From contig NZ_FYDL01000005.1 in the NCBI RefSeq assembly GCF_900187505.1, positions 62,001-126,000 of the forward strand: a DNA stretch of 64,000 bases, written 5' to 3'. A program made the translations under genes and the position numbers. The notes below the pieces were generated by a model. The model was given only the letters and a program-made list of their open reading frames with translations. It had not been told where the DNA came from and made no database searches. Source of the DNA: Pseudomonas sp. Irchel s3h17 (GTDB lineage: Bacteria; Pseudomonadota; Gammaproteobacteria; Pseudomonadales; Pseudomonadaceae). Shown here one piece after another: positions 8,970-17,758 of the stretch. Position 1 is the first letter of the stretch. Each line of letters starts with the position of its first letter.

Positions 8970-9293
8970 GGTGATCTCCATAAGTGGCGTGTGAAGTGTT
9001 CGAGTATGAGCCGTTCGCGAAGGTTCAGTGCAAATGGCTGGTACAGCTTTTGCTATGTCGTGGTGCGTCAATCGGTGCTGTTGTACTGAAAACGGGCGTG
9101 CTTCGAGAAAACCTTAACCTAAATAATAGTAATCAGCGGAAACATCCAGGCAAGGATTGACCCCGCCGGTTTTTTTGCGCCAAAACGGTTCGCCGTAAGG
9201 TGAGTTGATGCCAGGGGAGGTGTCAACTTGGTGCGCAAAAAGACCTGGCGAACTGCTTTGGTGCTTTTCCCGGATTGAAGGTCTGCCAACCCC
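8970..9293. other. Divergent promoter region between DUF883 cluster and amt
   Basis: About 324 bases between divergently transcribed genes. I looked for a sigma-54 (-24/-12) promoter for the ammonium transporter, which would fit nitrogen control, and did not find a convincing one. Short minus-strand frames here lack any family signature. Confidence 0.4.
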
Positions 9294-10502
9294 ATGGAAA
9301 ATCTGCAAAGTGCAGTGGACAGTCTGGTCCACGGTTCCAACACGCTCTTCATCCTGATCGGCGCGGTCATGGTCTTGGCGATGCATGCCGGTTTCGCCTT
9401 CCTGGAAGTCGGTACGGTTCGTCAAAAGAATCAGGTCAATGCCTTGTCGAAAATTCTCAGCGACTTTGCCATCTCGACCCTGGCTTACTTCTTTATAGGC
9501 TACTGGATCTCATATGGCGTCCATTTCATGCACCCGGCCTCGGTGATCAGTGTCGATCACGGTTATGGGCTGGTGAAGTTTTTCTTTCTGCTGACGTTCG
9601 CCGCCGCCATTCCGGCCATTATCTCCGGCGGGATTGCCGAGCGAGCCCGGTTCGTGCCGCAGTTGTGCGCCACCGCGTTGATCGTGGCGTTCATCTATCC
9701 ATTGTTCGAAGGCATTGTCTGGAATGGCAATTTTGGCCTGCAAGCCTGGTTGCTCGAGCGCTTCGGTGCCGGTTTCCATGACTTTGCAGGTTCGGTGGTG
9801 GTGCATGCCATGGGCGGCTGGTTGGCACTGGCGGCGGTGCTCCTGCTCGGGCCGCGCAATGGACGGTATCGTGACGGGCGCTTGGTGGCGTTTGCGCCGT
9901 CGAGTATTCCGTTCCTGGCATTGGGCTCGTGGATTCTGATCGTCGGCTGGTTCGGCTTTAACGTGATGAGCGCCCAGACTCTGCAGGGGGTCAGCGGTCT
10001 GGTGGCGGTCAATTCGTTGATGGCCATGGTCGGCGGCACCGTGGCTGCATTGATCGTTGGCCGCAACGACCCGGGGTTTCTACACAATGGACCGCTGGCC
10101 GGGCTGGTCGCGATCTGCGCGGGCTCGGACCTGATGCACCCGGTGGGGGCCCTGGTGACCGGTGCCATTGCCGGGGCGTTGTTTGTCGGGTGTTTCATTG
10201 CCGCGCAAAACCAATGGAAGATCGATGATGTGCTGGGCGTCTGGCCATTGCATGGCTTGTGTGGCGCCTGGGGTGGCATTGCCTGCGGGATCTTCGGCCA
10301 GGCGGCGTTGGGCGGGCTGGGCGGTGTCAGCCTGATCAGCCAGTTGATCGGTACGGCGCTGGGTATTGTGGTGGCATTGATCGGGGGGCTGGTGGTGTAT
10401 GGCGCAATCAAACGCTTGTATGGTCTGCGCCTGAGCCAGGAAGAGGAGTACTACGGTGCTGACCTGTCGATCCACAAGATTGGTGCCGTCAGTCAGGACT
10501 GA
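9294..10502 (+). CDS. amt: Ammonium transporter, Amt/MEP/Rh family
   Basis: 402 residues with about eleven membrane spans. The twin pore histidines of the family are present: His171 in AGSVVVHAMGG and His320 in VWPLHGLCGAWGG. These line the conduction path in AmtB-type channels that import ammonium. The N-terminus (ILIGAVMVLAMHAGFAFLEVG) is the typical first span without a cleaved signal. No PII gene (glnK) is adjacent, unlike the glnK-amtB pair that usually carries the main transporter, so this is probably a second, orphan Amt. The ATG at 9294 gives the family start. Confidence 0.92.
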   Translation: MENLQSAVDSLVHGSNTLFILIGAVMVLAMHAGFAFLEVGTVRQKNQVNALSKILSDFAISTLAYFFIGYWISYGVHFMHPASVISVDHGYGLVKFFFLLTFAAAIPAIISGGIAERARFVPQLCATALIVAFIYPLFEGIVWNGNFGLQAWLLERFGAGFHDFAGSVVVHAMGGWLALAAVLLLGPRNGRYRDGRLVAFAPSSIPFLALGSWILIVGWFGFNVMSAQTLQGVSGLVAVNSLMAMVGGTVAALIVGRNDPGFLHNGPLAGLVAICAGSDLMHPVGALVTGAIAGALFVGCFIAAQNQWKIDDVLGVWPLHGLCGAWGGIACGIFGQAALGGLGGVSLISQLIGTALGIVVALIGGLVVYGAIKRLYGLRLSQEEEYYGADLSIHKIGAVSQD

Positions 10503-10634
10503 GGGGTGTCGGGTGCGCGCAGTTCTGCACCCCGATCTGCGCGCGGCTTCACCTCGTCATGGAAGTGGCTGGCGCTCGACGGTTTTTCATGTCCGGCCTA
10601 GAATGATCACCCATTCCTCAGTGATCTGTACCTC

Positions 10635-10871
10635 ATGCCTTCTGAATGCCAGTTGTTCGGCACCCTTGGCTGCCATCTCTGTGAACTCGCCGAAGCGGAG
10701 CTGATGCCGCTGGTCGAGCACGGATTGTTGGTGGAACTGGTGGACATTGCGGACAGTGACGCGTTGTTTGAAGCCTACGGCTTGCGAATTCCGGTATTGC
10801 GCCGGGTCGATACGGGGGCCGAACTGGGCTGGCCCTTCGATGCCGAGCAGGTCGTGGCGTTTTTGCGCTGA
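10635..10871 (+). CDS. Glutaredoxin-like protein
   Basis: 78 residues matching the short glutaredoxin-like family (DUF836 type): redox motif Cys13-His-Leu-Cys16 near the N-terminus (GTLGCHLCELAE), a short thioredoxin-like fold, and the cis-Pro loop (LRIPVLRR). Such proteins are cytoplasmic thiol-disulfide factors of unclear substrate. It lies alone between amt and the SOS-controlled gene. Confidence 0.85.
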   Translation: MPSECQLFGTLGCHLCELAEAELMPLVEHGLLVELVDIADSDALFEAYGLRIPVLRRVDTGAELGWPFDAEQVVAFLR

Positions 10872-10953
10872 CCCCCTCGCTTTTGTTGCGACACGGACTC
10901 CGTTTGTCGTGATCTGCCTGTAATGCGTTGGCGCGCGCTCGAATATTCGTTTA

Positions 10954-10969
10954 CTGTATGTGCATACAG
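10954..10969 (+). promoter_or_regulatory. LexA (SOS) box
   Basis: The sequence CTGTATGTGCATACAG matches the gamma-proteobacterial LexA operator CTGT-N8-ACAG with an AT-rich, near-palindromic core. It lies 17 bases before the chosen start of the UmuD-like gene, where LexA bound there would block transcription. This argues that the gene and its downstream neighbour belong to the SOS regulon. Confidence 0.85.
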
Positions 10970-10986
10970 TTATTCGGGTGGCCGTC

Positions 10987-11421
10987 ATGTCCCTCACCAT
11001 ACTCGCAAGTCGTCAGCGCTTGCAGCTGCCGGATTCCGGTGAGCTGAGCATCAGTACCCTGCATTGTGCCGCTCGAGAGCAGGCGCATTGCGACTTCTCG
11101 CTAGACCGGATCGTGGGACTGGGCGCCGAGCAGGTGCGTGCGGTCCTGGTTGATGACGACAGCTTGCTGGGGTTCGGTATTTATCCCGGTGACCGCCTGA
11201 TCGTCGATCGTTCGATCCAGCCTGTCCAGGATCAATACGTGGTGGCCCATCTCGACAGCGAAAACGATTACTGCGTGCGCCTGCTGGCGGCGGACCCCAA
11301 GGGCGGGCTGCTGCTCAAGGCTGCGCGGCCCTCTATCCCCTCGGTCCCCTTTGATGAACTCGACCCGGCCCCGATCTGGGGGGTCGTGCTGTGGGTCGTC
11401 AGCTATGTGGGTCGTGGGTGA
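10987..11421 (+). CDS. UmuD/LexA-like (S24) protein with substituted catalytic lysine
   Basis: 144 residues. The C-terminal fold matches UmuD: the Ser nucleophile is conserved at Ser59 (DDDSLLGFGIYPGDRLIVD, aligned with UmuD Ser60 in GDSMIDGGI), and the late strand WGVVLWVV matches GVVIHVV. The catalytic Lys97 of UmuD (FTVKKL) is replaced by Arg98 (YCVRLL), so self-cleavage is probably lost. I chose the ATG at 10987 because the GTG at 10960 lies inside the LexA box. There is no umuC beside it; a 106-residue unknown protein follows. The SOS box and the fold together suggest a DNA-damage role, possibly as an uncleavable UmuD-like partner. The ribosome site is weak. Confidence 0.8.
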   Translation: MSLTILASRQRLQLPDSGELSISTLHCAAREQAHCDFSLDRIVGLGAEQVRAVLVDDDSLLGFGIYPGDRLIVDRSIQPVQDQYVVAHLDSENDYCVRLLAADPKGGLLLKAARPSIPSVPFDELDPAPIWGVVLWVVSYVGRG

Positions 11422-11483
11422 CGGGCTTGATTGGCTGGAACGCCAGGCGCACGCACGGGATTACGAAATGAGAGGGATGCAGC

Positions 11484-11804
11484 ATGGTCAATGTTGAACA
11501 GTTGAAAGCCAGCGTGAACCGGATGTCGGTCGACGTGGTACGCGAGGCAGTACGGGAGTTACGCCTGGATGGCCTGGTGACGGAAGGGAAAACACCGTTC
11601 AACAAAGTGCACTTCAATACCTGCTTTGCCGAAATCGAGGCTCTGTTCCAGCGTGCGGGGTATCACCGTCAGTTGGACGTGGTCGGTTACCAGGGCCTGC
11701 TGTATGCGCTTTATGATCCTGGTCGCTGGGAAGCCGTCGATGTGTTGCGCTGGCTGAAAGAATTCACGGACGCGGCAGCGCTGCGCGAGTCCTTGACCGC
11801 GTGA
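11484..11804 (+). CDS. Hypothetical protein, probable partner of the UmuD-like gene
   Basis: 106 residues, no signal peptide or membrane span, mixed helix pattern, acidic C-terminal half (RWLKEFTDAAALRESL). I do not recognise the family. The start ATG at 11484 is preceded by AGAGGGATGCAGC, a fair ribosome site. It follows the UmuD-like gene by 62 bases on the same strand and no promoter or terminator is apparent between them, so it is probably co-transcribed under the LexA box at 10954-10969. Codon use is like that of neighbouring genes. Any link with DNA damage is inferred only from position. Confidence 0.75.
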   Translation: MVNVEQLKASVNRMSVDVVREAVRELRLDGLVTEGKTPFNKVHFNTCFAEIEALFQRAGYHRQLDVVGYQGLLYALYDPGRWEAVDVLRWLKEFTDAAALRESLTA

Positions 11805-11896
11805 CGGACATCAGAGGGACCGTGTGGAATCTGTCCTAGGTCCGTTCAAGCGGTTGTTGGATAATAGCCATCAGAATTAACGGCCAGAGCTTTCGT

Positions 11897-12787
11897 ATGT
11901 CCACCTCATCGTTTTCCGCCGCACAGAACCAGGCCAGTACGCTATATCTGCCACCAGGCAGTTGGGCGACCGTACTGGATTGCCTGTGCGAACACTTCAG
12001 CGCCATCGGGCGTGAACAATGGCTGGACAGGATCGCCCGCGGTCGCGTGCTCGACGGTCACGGCCAGGCGATTGCCGTGGACCTGGCTTACAAGGAAGGC
12101 CTGCGAATCCATTATTTTCGCGAGGTGCCTGATGAGAAGCACATCCCGGTCGTGGAAACGATCCTGTATGCCGACGAGCATCTGGTGGTGGCGGACAAGC
12201 CCCATTTCCTGCCGGTGACCCCCGCGGGTGAGTATGTCGAACAGACGTTGCTTCGTCGGTTGATCCGTCGCCTGGACAATCCGCACCTGGTGCCACTGCA
12301 CCGTATCGACCGGCATACGGCGGGGCTGGTGCTGTTTTCCGCCAATCCGCAAAGCCGTTCGGCGTACCAGTCACTGTTTCCGACACGCACCATCGAAAAG
12401 CACTATGAAGCCATTGCCCGTGCGTTGCCGGCGTTGTCGTTTCCGCTGGTACACAAAAGCCGTCTGGTCGATGGTCAGCCCTTTTTTCGCATGCAAGAGG
12501 GGCCAGGCATCAGCAATACCGAAACCGCGGTCGAGGTCGTAGAAAAAAATGCTGATCTGTGGCGCTACGCGTTGTACCCGGTGACGGGCAAAAAGCACCA
12601 GCTGAGGGTTCACATGGCCGCGTTGGGGGCGAGTATCTGTAATGATCCCTTCTATCCCGACGTCTTGAAAGATGCAGAGGATGACTACGCCAATCCTTTG
12701 AAGCTGTTGGCCAAAGGCTTGCGCTTCGTCGACCCGGTGACCGGCCAGGAGCGGGTGTTCGAAAGCACCATCAGCCTGGACTGGTGA
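11897..12787 (+). CDS. RluA-family pseudouridine synthase
   Basis: 296 residues. The catalytic motif of the RluA family is present: HRIDRHTAGLV with the nucleophilic Asp138. Supporting blocks include VVADKPHFLPVTP and the late KKHQLRVHMA motif with the conserved Arg/His. It isomerises uridine to pseudouridine in tRNA or rRNA; the exact target cannot be told from sequence. The N-terminal part (about 1-85) resembles a weak S4-like region without clear motif. It is a monocistronic gene followed by a hairpin at 12805-12827. Confidence 0.9.
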   Translation: MSTSSFSAAQNQASTLYLPPGSWATVLDCLCEHFSAIGREQWLDRIARGRVLDGHGQAIAVDLAYKEGLRIHYFREVPDEKHIPVVETILYADEHLVVADKPHFLPVTPAGEYVEQTLLRRLIRRLDNPHLVPLHRIDRHTAGLVLFSANPQSRSAYQSLFPTRTIEKHYEAIARALPALSFPLVHKSRLVDGQPFFRMQEGPGISNTETAVEVVEKNADLWRYALYPVTGKKHQLRVHMAALGASICNDPFYPDVLKDAEDDYANPLKLLAKGLRFVDPVTGQERVFESTISLDW

Positions 12788-12804
12788 GCCGCTCCAGACA
12801 ACAA

Positions 12805-12827
12805 CAAGCCCGCGCTGGGCGGGCTTG
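12805..12827. terminator. Hairpin between convergent genes
   Basis: An 8-bp GC-rich stem (CAAGCCCG with CGGGCTTG) and a seven-base loop lies just after the pseudouridine synthase stop and after the stop of the convergent lipoprotein gene. No long T run follows on the plus strand, so termination efficiency is uncertain. Confidence 0.6.
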
Positions 12828-12853
12828 GTCGTGTATCCGGAACGCGTCGCGAC

Positions 12854-13075
12854 TTACAGGTCCTTGACGGTGCGAACCTGATCCTTGTTGATGCGGGTTT
12901 GCTTGCCGTCCAGCTGTTCGAACTCATAGAAACCCGACTTGTCATTGTATCTAGGGGTGTCGACAGACTGGATTTCGCGACCGTCATTCAAGGTGATGAC
13001 TGCAGGTGAGGAGCAGCCCGCGAGGGTGGCCAAGCCCAAGGCAAGCATGAAAGTGGCGAGGGTCCGATGAGTCAT
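12854..13075 (-). CDS. YgdI/YgdR-family (DUF903) small lipoprotein
   Basis: 73 residues with a signal peptide ending in the lipobox LAGC (Cys21), then a small beta domain with the family signature (ITLNDGREIQSVDTP, YEFEQLDGKQTRINKDQV). Exported and lipidated, probably in the outer membrane. The family fold is SH3-like and its function is unknown. Monocistronic, convergent with the pseudouridine synthase gene. Confidence 0.93.
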   Translation of the reverse strand: MTHRTLATFMLALGLATLAGCSSPAVITLNDGREIQSVDTPRYNDKSGFYEFEQLDGKQTRINKDQVRTVKDL

Positions 13076-13148
13076 GAGATGTCTCCGCTAATGAATTCTT
13101 GATGTCTGAACTTGAGACGTACAGCGCGCGTGCAAGTTCCAGAATAGG

Positions 13149-13751
13149 TCATTCTGGCACGCTGGCATGCAGACTTAACAGCTCCGGGGTATTGAGGTTG
13201 GCCAGGCGCCGGTCATTCTCTGGACACTGCAGTGCAATGGCATCAAGCATGCTCATGATACGTCCAGGGCTGCGCTCGCCCGCACTCCAGGCCTTGTCGA
13301 ACTCATCCGACAGCGCGACAGGAATGATGCACAGCAACGGCTCCCAGTGTTCACCCTGACGCAACATCAAGGGTTTTTCCGGGTGCTGGCGGGCTGCCTC
13401 ACGCATGGTTTGCAGCAGTTCGGCGTCCAGGCGTGGCACATCGCACGGCAGCACCATCAGGTGCGGGTGGCGTGCGGCTTTCAGCCCGGCGCGAATACCT
13501 GCCAAAGGGCCAGGGAAATCACTGTCGTCATCGTGTACCAACTGATCGGCATAGGGCGCATAGCGGTCAAGATTGCGGTTGCAGGAAATGATCAGGTCAT
13601 CGGTCAAGCCCCGGGTCCGTTGGTGCAGATGCGCAATCAGAGGCAGGCCCTGCCATACGAGCAACCCTTTGTCCTGCCCCCCCATGCGCTGGCCACGCCC
13701 GCCCGCCAGGAGCAGGATGGAACAGGGCGGTAACTCAGTATTCAAGGGCAT
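13149..13751 (-). CDS. mobA: Molybdenum cofactor guanylyltransferase MobA
   Basis: 200 residues from the ATG at 13751. The nucleotide-binding signature [18 protein letters not shown] of MobA is near the N-terminus, followed by the metal-site motif (LPCDVPRL). MobA transfers GMP from GTP to molybdopterin to form the guanine dinucleotide cofactor used by the DMSO-reductase class of enzymes. It is transcribed divergently from moaB-moeA, with an 81-base spacer shared by both promoters. The frame extends upstream to 13775, but the extra eight residues are unlike the family. Confidence 0.95.
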   Translation of the reverse strand: MPLNTELPPCSILLLAGGRGQRMGGQDKGLLVWQGLPLIAHLHQRTRGLTDDLIISCNRNLDRYAPYADQLVHDDDSDFPGPLAGIRAGLKAARHPHLMVLPCDVPRLDAELLQTMREAARQHPEKPLMLRQGEHWEPLLCIIPVALSDEFDKAWSAGERSPGRIMSMLDAIALQCPENDRRLANLNTPELLSLHASVPE

Positions 13752-13832
13752 GACGCCTCTCCATCGGTGGGGCAAAAAAACAGGGCTCTGTGATATAACA
13801 CCGGGCTGTTTCTCCTACAACTGGACGAGCCT

Positions 13833-14372
13833 ATGAAAGCCAAGGCCGATGTACCTTTCGTTGCGCTGAACATCGCGGTGCTGACCGTCAGCGATACCCG
13901 AACGCTGGAAACCGATACCTCGGGCCAGGTCTTTGTCGATCGCTTGAACGCTGCCGGCCACCACCTGGCGGCGCGTGTCCTGCTTAAAGATGACCTGTAC
14001 AAAATACGTGCGCAAGTCGCCACCTGGATCGCCGACGACCTGGTTCAAGTGGTGCTGATTACCGGGGGGACGGGTTTCACCGGGCGTGACAGTACGCCTG
14101 AAGCGGTCAGCTGCCTGCTGGACAAGCAGGTCGACGGGTTTGGCGAGTTGTTCCGACAGATATCGGTCGCTGATATTGGCACCTCCACGGTCCAGTCGCG
14201 TGCGCTGGCAGGCCTGGCCAATGGCACGCTGGTTTGCTGCCTGCCAGGTTCCACCAACGCGGTGCGAACCGGTTGGGATGGCATACTCGCCGAGCAATTG
14301 GATGCGCGTCACCGTCCCTGCAACTTCGTCACTCACCTGAAACAGGCGGCACCCTGTGAATCCCGCGGGTAA
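13833..14372 (+). CDS. moaB: Molybdenum cofactor biosynthesis protein MoaB
   Basis: 179 residues, the usual MoaB length. It has the MoCF-binding fold with the motif [16 protein letters not shown] that binds molybdopterin/adenylate in the MogA/MoaB family; in bacteria that have MogA as well, MoaB's separate role is debated. Ribosome site GGACGAG precedes the ATG. Its 3' end overlaps the moeA start by 17 bases, so the two are translationally coupled, and both divide the last steps of cofactor assembly (adenylation and molybdate insertion). Confidence 0.95.
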   Translation: MKAKADVPFVALNIAVLTVSDTRTLETDTSGQVFVDRLNAAGHHLAARVLLKDDLYKIRAQVATWIADDLVQVVLITGGTGFTGRDSTPEAVSCLLDKQVDGFGELFRQISVADIGTSTVQSRALAGLANGTLVCCLPGSTNAVRTGWDGILAEQLDARHRPCNFVTHLKQAAPCESRG

Positions 14373-15582
14373 GCCAGGCAAGACGGGCAGCTTGATGCCC
14401 GTCGAAGTGGCGTTGGCACGCCTGTTGGAAATGGCCGGGGCATCGCCCATTGACGAGCGTGAGCGATTGCCGCTGGCTGCCGTCCAGGGACGTGTGCTGG
14501 CCAATGACCTGGTATCGACCCTTGATCTGCCGCCGTGGCCCAACAGTGCCATGGACGGTTACGCCCTGCGTCTGGCCGACTGGACGGGCGAGCCATTGGT
14601 GATCAGTCAGAAGATATTCGCCGGGCAAGCACCGGAGCCCTTGGCGCCGGGTACGTGCGCCAGGATCTTTACCGGCGCACCGGTGCCGGCCGGTGCGGAC
14701 TGCGTCGAAATGCAGGAAAACGCCGAGGTCCTGAGTGACCTGCGGGTACGGTTCACCGAGCCGATGAAGGTCGGGCAGAACATTCGCCCACAAGGTCAGG
14801 AAACCACGGTGGGCGAGCAGGTGCTGAGTGCCGGCACCCGTTTGGGACCTATCGAGCAAGGCCTGGCAGCTTCACTGGGGTGCGCGGAGCTCGAGGTGGT
14901 GCGCAAGGTGCGCGTCGCCGTACTGTCTACCGGTGACGAACTGATCGAACCGGGGCAGGCCCTGGGGCCCGGACAGATCTACAACAGCAATCGGGTATTG
15001 CTGTGCAGTTGGCTGCAGCGCCTGGGCTGCGAAGTGGTGGATGCCGGTATTCTTCCGGACAATTTGCAGGCCACTCGCACGCGCCTCGCTGAGCTGGGTA
15101 GCGTTGACCTGATTCTTTCCACGGGAGGCGTATCGGTTGGCGAAGCCGACTTCCTGGGTGTCGCCTTGCGCGAAGAGGGTGAGCTGGCGTTGTGGAAACT
15201 GGCCATCAAACCCGGAAAGCCGTTGACGTTCGGTCACTTTCGGGGTGTGCCGGTGATTGGTCTGCCAGGGAACCCGGCCTCGACACTGGTGACGTTCGCG
15301 TTGCTGGCTCGGCCTTATCTCTTGCGCCGCCAAGGCGTGCAAGCAGTGGCCCCATTGCAGTTCCAGGTCCCGGCGGGATTTGTCTGGTCCAAGGCGGGCA
15401 ATCGACGGGAGTACCTTCGCGGTCGGCTGGAGCAGGGCCGGGCGATTATCTATGCAAACCAGAGTTCCGGGGTCTTGCGTAGCGCGGCATGGGCCGAGGG
15501 GCTGGTCGAAGTGCTTGAGGGGCGCACCCTGGTCGAGGGCGATTGGGTCAACTTCATCCCGCTAAGTGAAGTGCTCGGCTGA
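14356..15582 (+). CDS. moeA: Molybdopterin molybdenumtransferase MoeA
   Basis: 408 residues. MoeA ligates molybdate into adenylated molybdopterin. Family blocks are visible: the N-terminal segment (LPPWPNSAMDGYAL), VLSTGDEL, the active-site block STGGVSVGEADF and GLPGNPAS. The start is given as GTG at 14356, overlapping moaB; the ATG at 14395 (LMPVEVALARLL) is an alternative, losing 13 residues. Second gene of the moaB-moeA operon, divergent from mobA. Confidence 0.94.
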   Translation: MNPAGKPGKTGSLMPVEVALARLLEMAGASPIDERERLPLAAVQGRVLANDLVSTLDLPPWPNSAMDGYALRLADWTGEPLVISQKIFAGQAPEPLAPGTCARIFTGAPVPAGADCVEMQENAEVLSDLRVRFTEPMKVGQNIRPQGQETTVGEQVLSAGTRLGPIEQGLAASLGCAELEVVRKVRVAVLSTGDELIEPGQALGPGQIYNSNRVLLCSWLQRLGCEVVDAGILPDNLQATRTRLAELGSVDLILSTGGVSVGEADFLGVALREEGELALWKLAIKPGKPLTFGHFRGVPVIGLPGNPASTLVTFALLARPYLLRRQGVQAVAPLQFQVPAGFVWSKAGNRREYLRGRLEQGRAIIYANQSSGVLRSAAWAEGLVEVLEGRTLVEGDWVNFIPLSEVLG

Positions 15583-15652
15583 TCTTCATCGCGCTACCTT
15601 GTCAGGCCCGACAGCGAGTCGAGTGGGCCTGGCTCGCCGCCCTGCGACCCAG

Positions 15653-15949
15653 TCAGTTGATCAGCAAGACCAGTTGATCGATACGGCTGTTGGCGATCCA
15701 GCTGATGAGTCCGATGATCACGGTCATTGCGCCTGTTGAGTACGCAAGCCTCTGCTGGATGGATTTCAGGTCGCTACGCGCCGCTTCCATGTCTCTGCGG
15801 ATGTGCCTGAGGTGGGCCTCCAGTTCGGCAAGGCGAGGTTCCAGGGTGCTTCCTCTGCTTGAATCGAGGCTACACAGGCATTCCGCTCGCTGATTGTCCT
15901 TCGGGGCTGCCGTGCGGATTGCCGGGATTCGCAAGTCATGGCTTGTCAT
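15653..15949 (-). CDS. Small coiled-coil protein with C-terminal membrane anchor
   Basis: 98 residues. A helical, charged region (about 30-68, LEPRLAELEAHLRHIRRDME) predicts a coiled coil, followed by a C-terminal membrane span (about 71-88, GAMTVIIGLISWIA). ATG at 15949 with AAGGA eleven bases upstream; ATG at 15961 is an alternative with no spacing to that site. I do not recognise a named family; small proteins of this shape are often inner-membrane proteins with a cytoplasmic coil. Convergent with moeA. Confidence 0.65.
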   Translation of the reverse strand: MTSHDLRIPAIRTAAPKDNQRAECLCSLDSSRGSTLEPRLAELEAHLRHIRRDMEAARSDLKSIQQRLAYSTGAMTVIIGLISWIANSRIDQLVLLIN

Positions 15950-16208
15950 ATGGATGCACATCCTTGTGTGTGGCTAATCTGTTTCTGATAACGACTGACA
16001 CAAGGTGTTCCAATATCAATTGACCGTCAATTCGGCTGATTCGTCGCAGCGTGTAAGAAAAAACTTCACACGTTCAGCGCTGCTGGACGCAGGCACGGTG
16101 CAATGCCGATGGCCTGCTGACGACGGGTTCTGGATGTCAGCAATGCGCCGGTGCCGCTGGAGAGGGTGAGCGCCTTCAGGGGAGGCTTGCTTTCGGGGCT
16201 GATGCAGA

Positions 16209-16868
16209 TCAGTCGTCGAGGCTGATGATCTGCTCGCGCACGGCAAACAGCACCAGGCCCGCCACATCGAAGATCTGCAAGCGTTTCATGATTTGCGAGC
16301 GATGGGTTTCAACGGTCTTGATGCTCAGGCCCAGGCCATTGGCAATCTCGCGAGTGGATTTGCCGCGCACGATCAAGCGCAGGATCTCCAGTTGGCGTGC
16401 CGTCAGGTTATGGGTCTCGACGGTTTCCGGCGGTTGTCGGTGTGTCTGTACCAGTGCCTGATTGATCACCGTGTGTGCAATGGCCGGGCTCAGGTAGCGT
16501 TCGTTGTTGCGCAAGGCTTCGAGCGCGTGCTCCAGTTCCGTGGCGGTGGTGTCCTTGAGCAGGTAGCCGTGGGCTCCCGATTCCAGGGCACGCATGATCA
16601 ACGCCGGTTCGGTGTGCATCGACAGGATCAGCACCTTGCTCTGGGGGCGAACCGCCTTGAGCGTTTGCAGCGCTTCGAGCCCACCGATGTCGCGCATGGA
16701 CAGATCCAGCAGGATGATGTCTGGTCGCAGGTGCTCGACCATTTCGAGCACCTGGGCGCCATCAGTGGCTTCTCCGATGACCGAGTAACCGGGAATGTCC
16801 ATGACCAGTGCGCGTACACCGGCCCTGATGAGTGAGTGGTCATCCACCAGAAGCAAGTTGCAAGTCAA
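16209..16868 (-). CDS. NarL/FixJ-type response regulator
   Basis: 219 residues: receiver with VDDHS acidic pair, phospho-acceptor Asp55 (IILLDLSMRD) and conserved Lys (YLLKDT), then a LuxR-type helix-turn-helix (about 155-210, LTARQLEILRLIVRGKSTREI). Family members act as transcription regulators after phosphorylation. It overlaps the start region of the downstream... that is, its ATG overlaps the end of the kinase gene by four bases, so kinase and regulator form one operon with the kinase first. The signal and target genes are unknown. Confidence 0.92.
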   Translation of the reverse strand: MTCNLLLVDDHSLIRAGVRALVMDIPGYSVIGEATDGAQVLEMVEHLRPDIILLDLSMRDIGGLEALQTLKAVRPQSKVLILSMHTEPALIMRALESGAHGYLLKDTTATELEHALEALRNNERYLSPAIAHTVINQALVQTHRQPPETVETHNLTARQLEILRLIVRGKSTREIANGLGLSIKTVETHRSQIMKRLQIFDVAGLVLFAVREQIISLDD

Positions 16869-17758
16869 TGTAGAACCTTATTCGTGCTGGCCCGTTCAAG
16901 CGCGCGGGGCGCCCAGGGGAAAAGTGCGTCGATCTGCGTGCCTTTGCCGGGCTCACTGGTGACGCTCAGGGTGCCGCCCAATTGCTCGACCCGCTCTGAC
17001 ATCCCGGCCATCCCGCACTGCCCTTCACGGCCAGGATGGACGGCGGGGGAGAACCCCTGTCCGTCGTCACGGATGAACAGCGCAAGCCCTTGGGGGGTAC
17101 GCTGCAAGCGGACCAACAGGTTATGGGCCTGTGCATGGCGCAGTATGTTGGTGACGGCTTCCTGGGTAATTCGAAACGCCGCCACTGCCATTTCCTCCGG
17201 GATGCCGGTCAGGCGCTGGTGGCATTCGAGGCTCCATTTCACGGCGGTATTGGCCAGTGTCTTGAGCAAGTGCGCGCGCAAACTGGCTTCCAGGCCAAGG
17301 CTGGTCAGTTGTCTTGGGTTGAGCAACGCGGACATGTCGCGAACTTTTGTCAGGGTTTCTTCCAGGGTTTCACACAACACGGTGCATTGGCTTTGCTGGT
17401 CGTCAGGCAGGCGGCGCTTGAGCCATTCGCCTTGTAGTCTGGCGGCTGTCAGTAATTGACCAATGTCGTCGTGCAGTTCACGGCTGAGTCGATGGCGTTC
17501 GTTTTCCTGCACTTGCAACAGGCGGTCGGCAAGTTCCTGCGGCTGAAACTTGATGGACCTGCGCGAGTGGCAATACTGCTCCAGGGCACAGCCTGCAGCC
17601 ACCAGGTTCAACGCCACCAATACCAGTGGCATGGGGATGGAGAGGCCATAAACCAGCATGCTGCCCGCCGCCGAGCACAGGCAAAGCAGCAGGGTGATCC
17701 GGCGAAGGTACGTTCGGGACAGGCGCCAGGTTTGGATGGATTTCAGGCCGGCGTGCAT
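16865..17758 (-). CDS. Membrane sensor histidine kinase (HisKA_3 class)
   Basis: 297 residues from the ATG at 17758. Two closely spaced N-terminal membrane spans (about 20-38 and 41-59) have almost no periplasmic loop, so sensing is probably within the membrane or cytoplasm. A HisKA_3 dimerisation domain follows with the phospho-acceptor His96 in RHRLSRELHDDIGQ, and an HATPase domain (about 190-285) with ITQEAVTNILRHA and DDGQGF. These are the hallmarks of NarX/DegS-type kinases that pair with NarL-type regulators, here the next gene with a four-base overlap. A TTG at 17773 would add five residues. The ribosome site is weak. Confidence 0.9.
   Translation of the reverse strand: MHAGLKSIQTWRLSRTYLRRITLLLCLCSAAGSMLVYGLSIPMPLVLVALNLVAAGCALEQYCHSRRSIKFQPQELADRLLQVQENERHRLSRELHDDIGQLLTAARLQGEWLKRRLPDDQQSQCTVLCETLEETLTKVRDMSALLNPRQLTSLGLEASLRAHLLKTLANTAVKWSLECHQRLTGIPEEMAVAAFRITQEAVTNILRHAQAHNLLVRLQRTPQGLALFIRDDGQGFSPAVHPGREGQCGMAGMSERVEQLGGTLSVTSEPGKGTQIDALFPWAPRALERASTNKVLH

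Noticed and set aside
8970..9293. Sigma-54 promoter for amt
   Set aside because: GG and GC pairs with the required 12-base spacing were not found.
10960..10986. GTG start of the UmuD-like gene at 10960
   Set aside because: It lies inside the LexA box; ATG 10987 leaves the box in the promoter.
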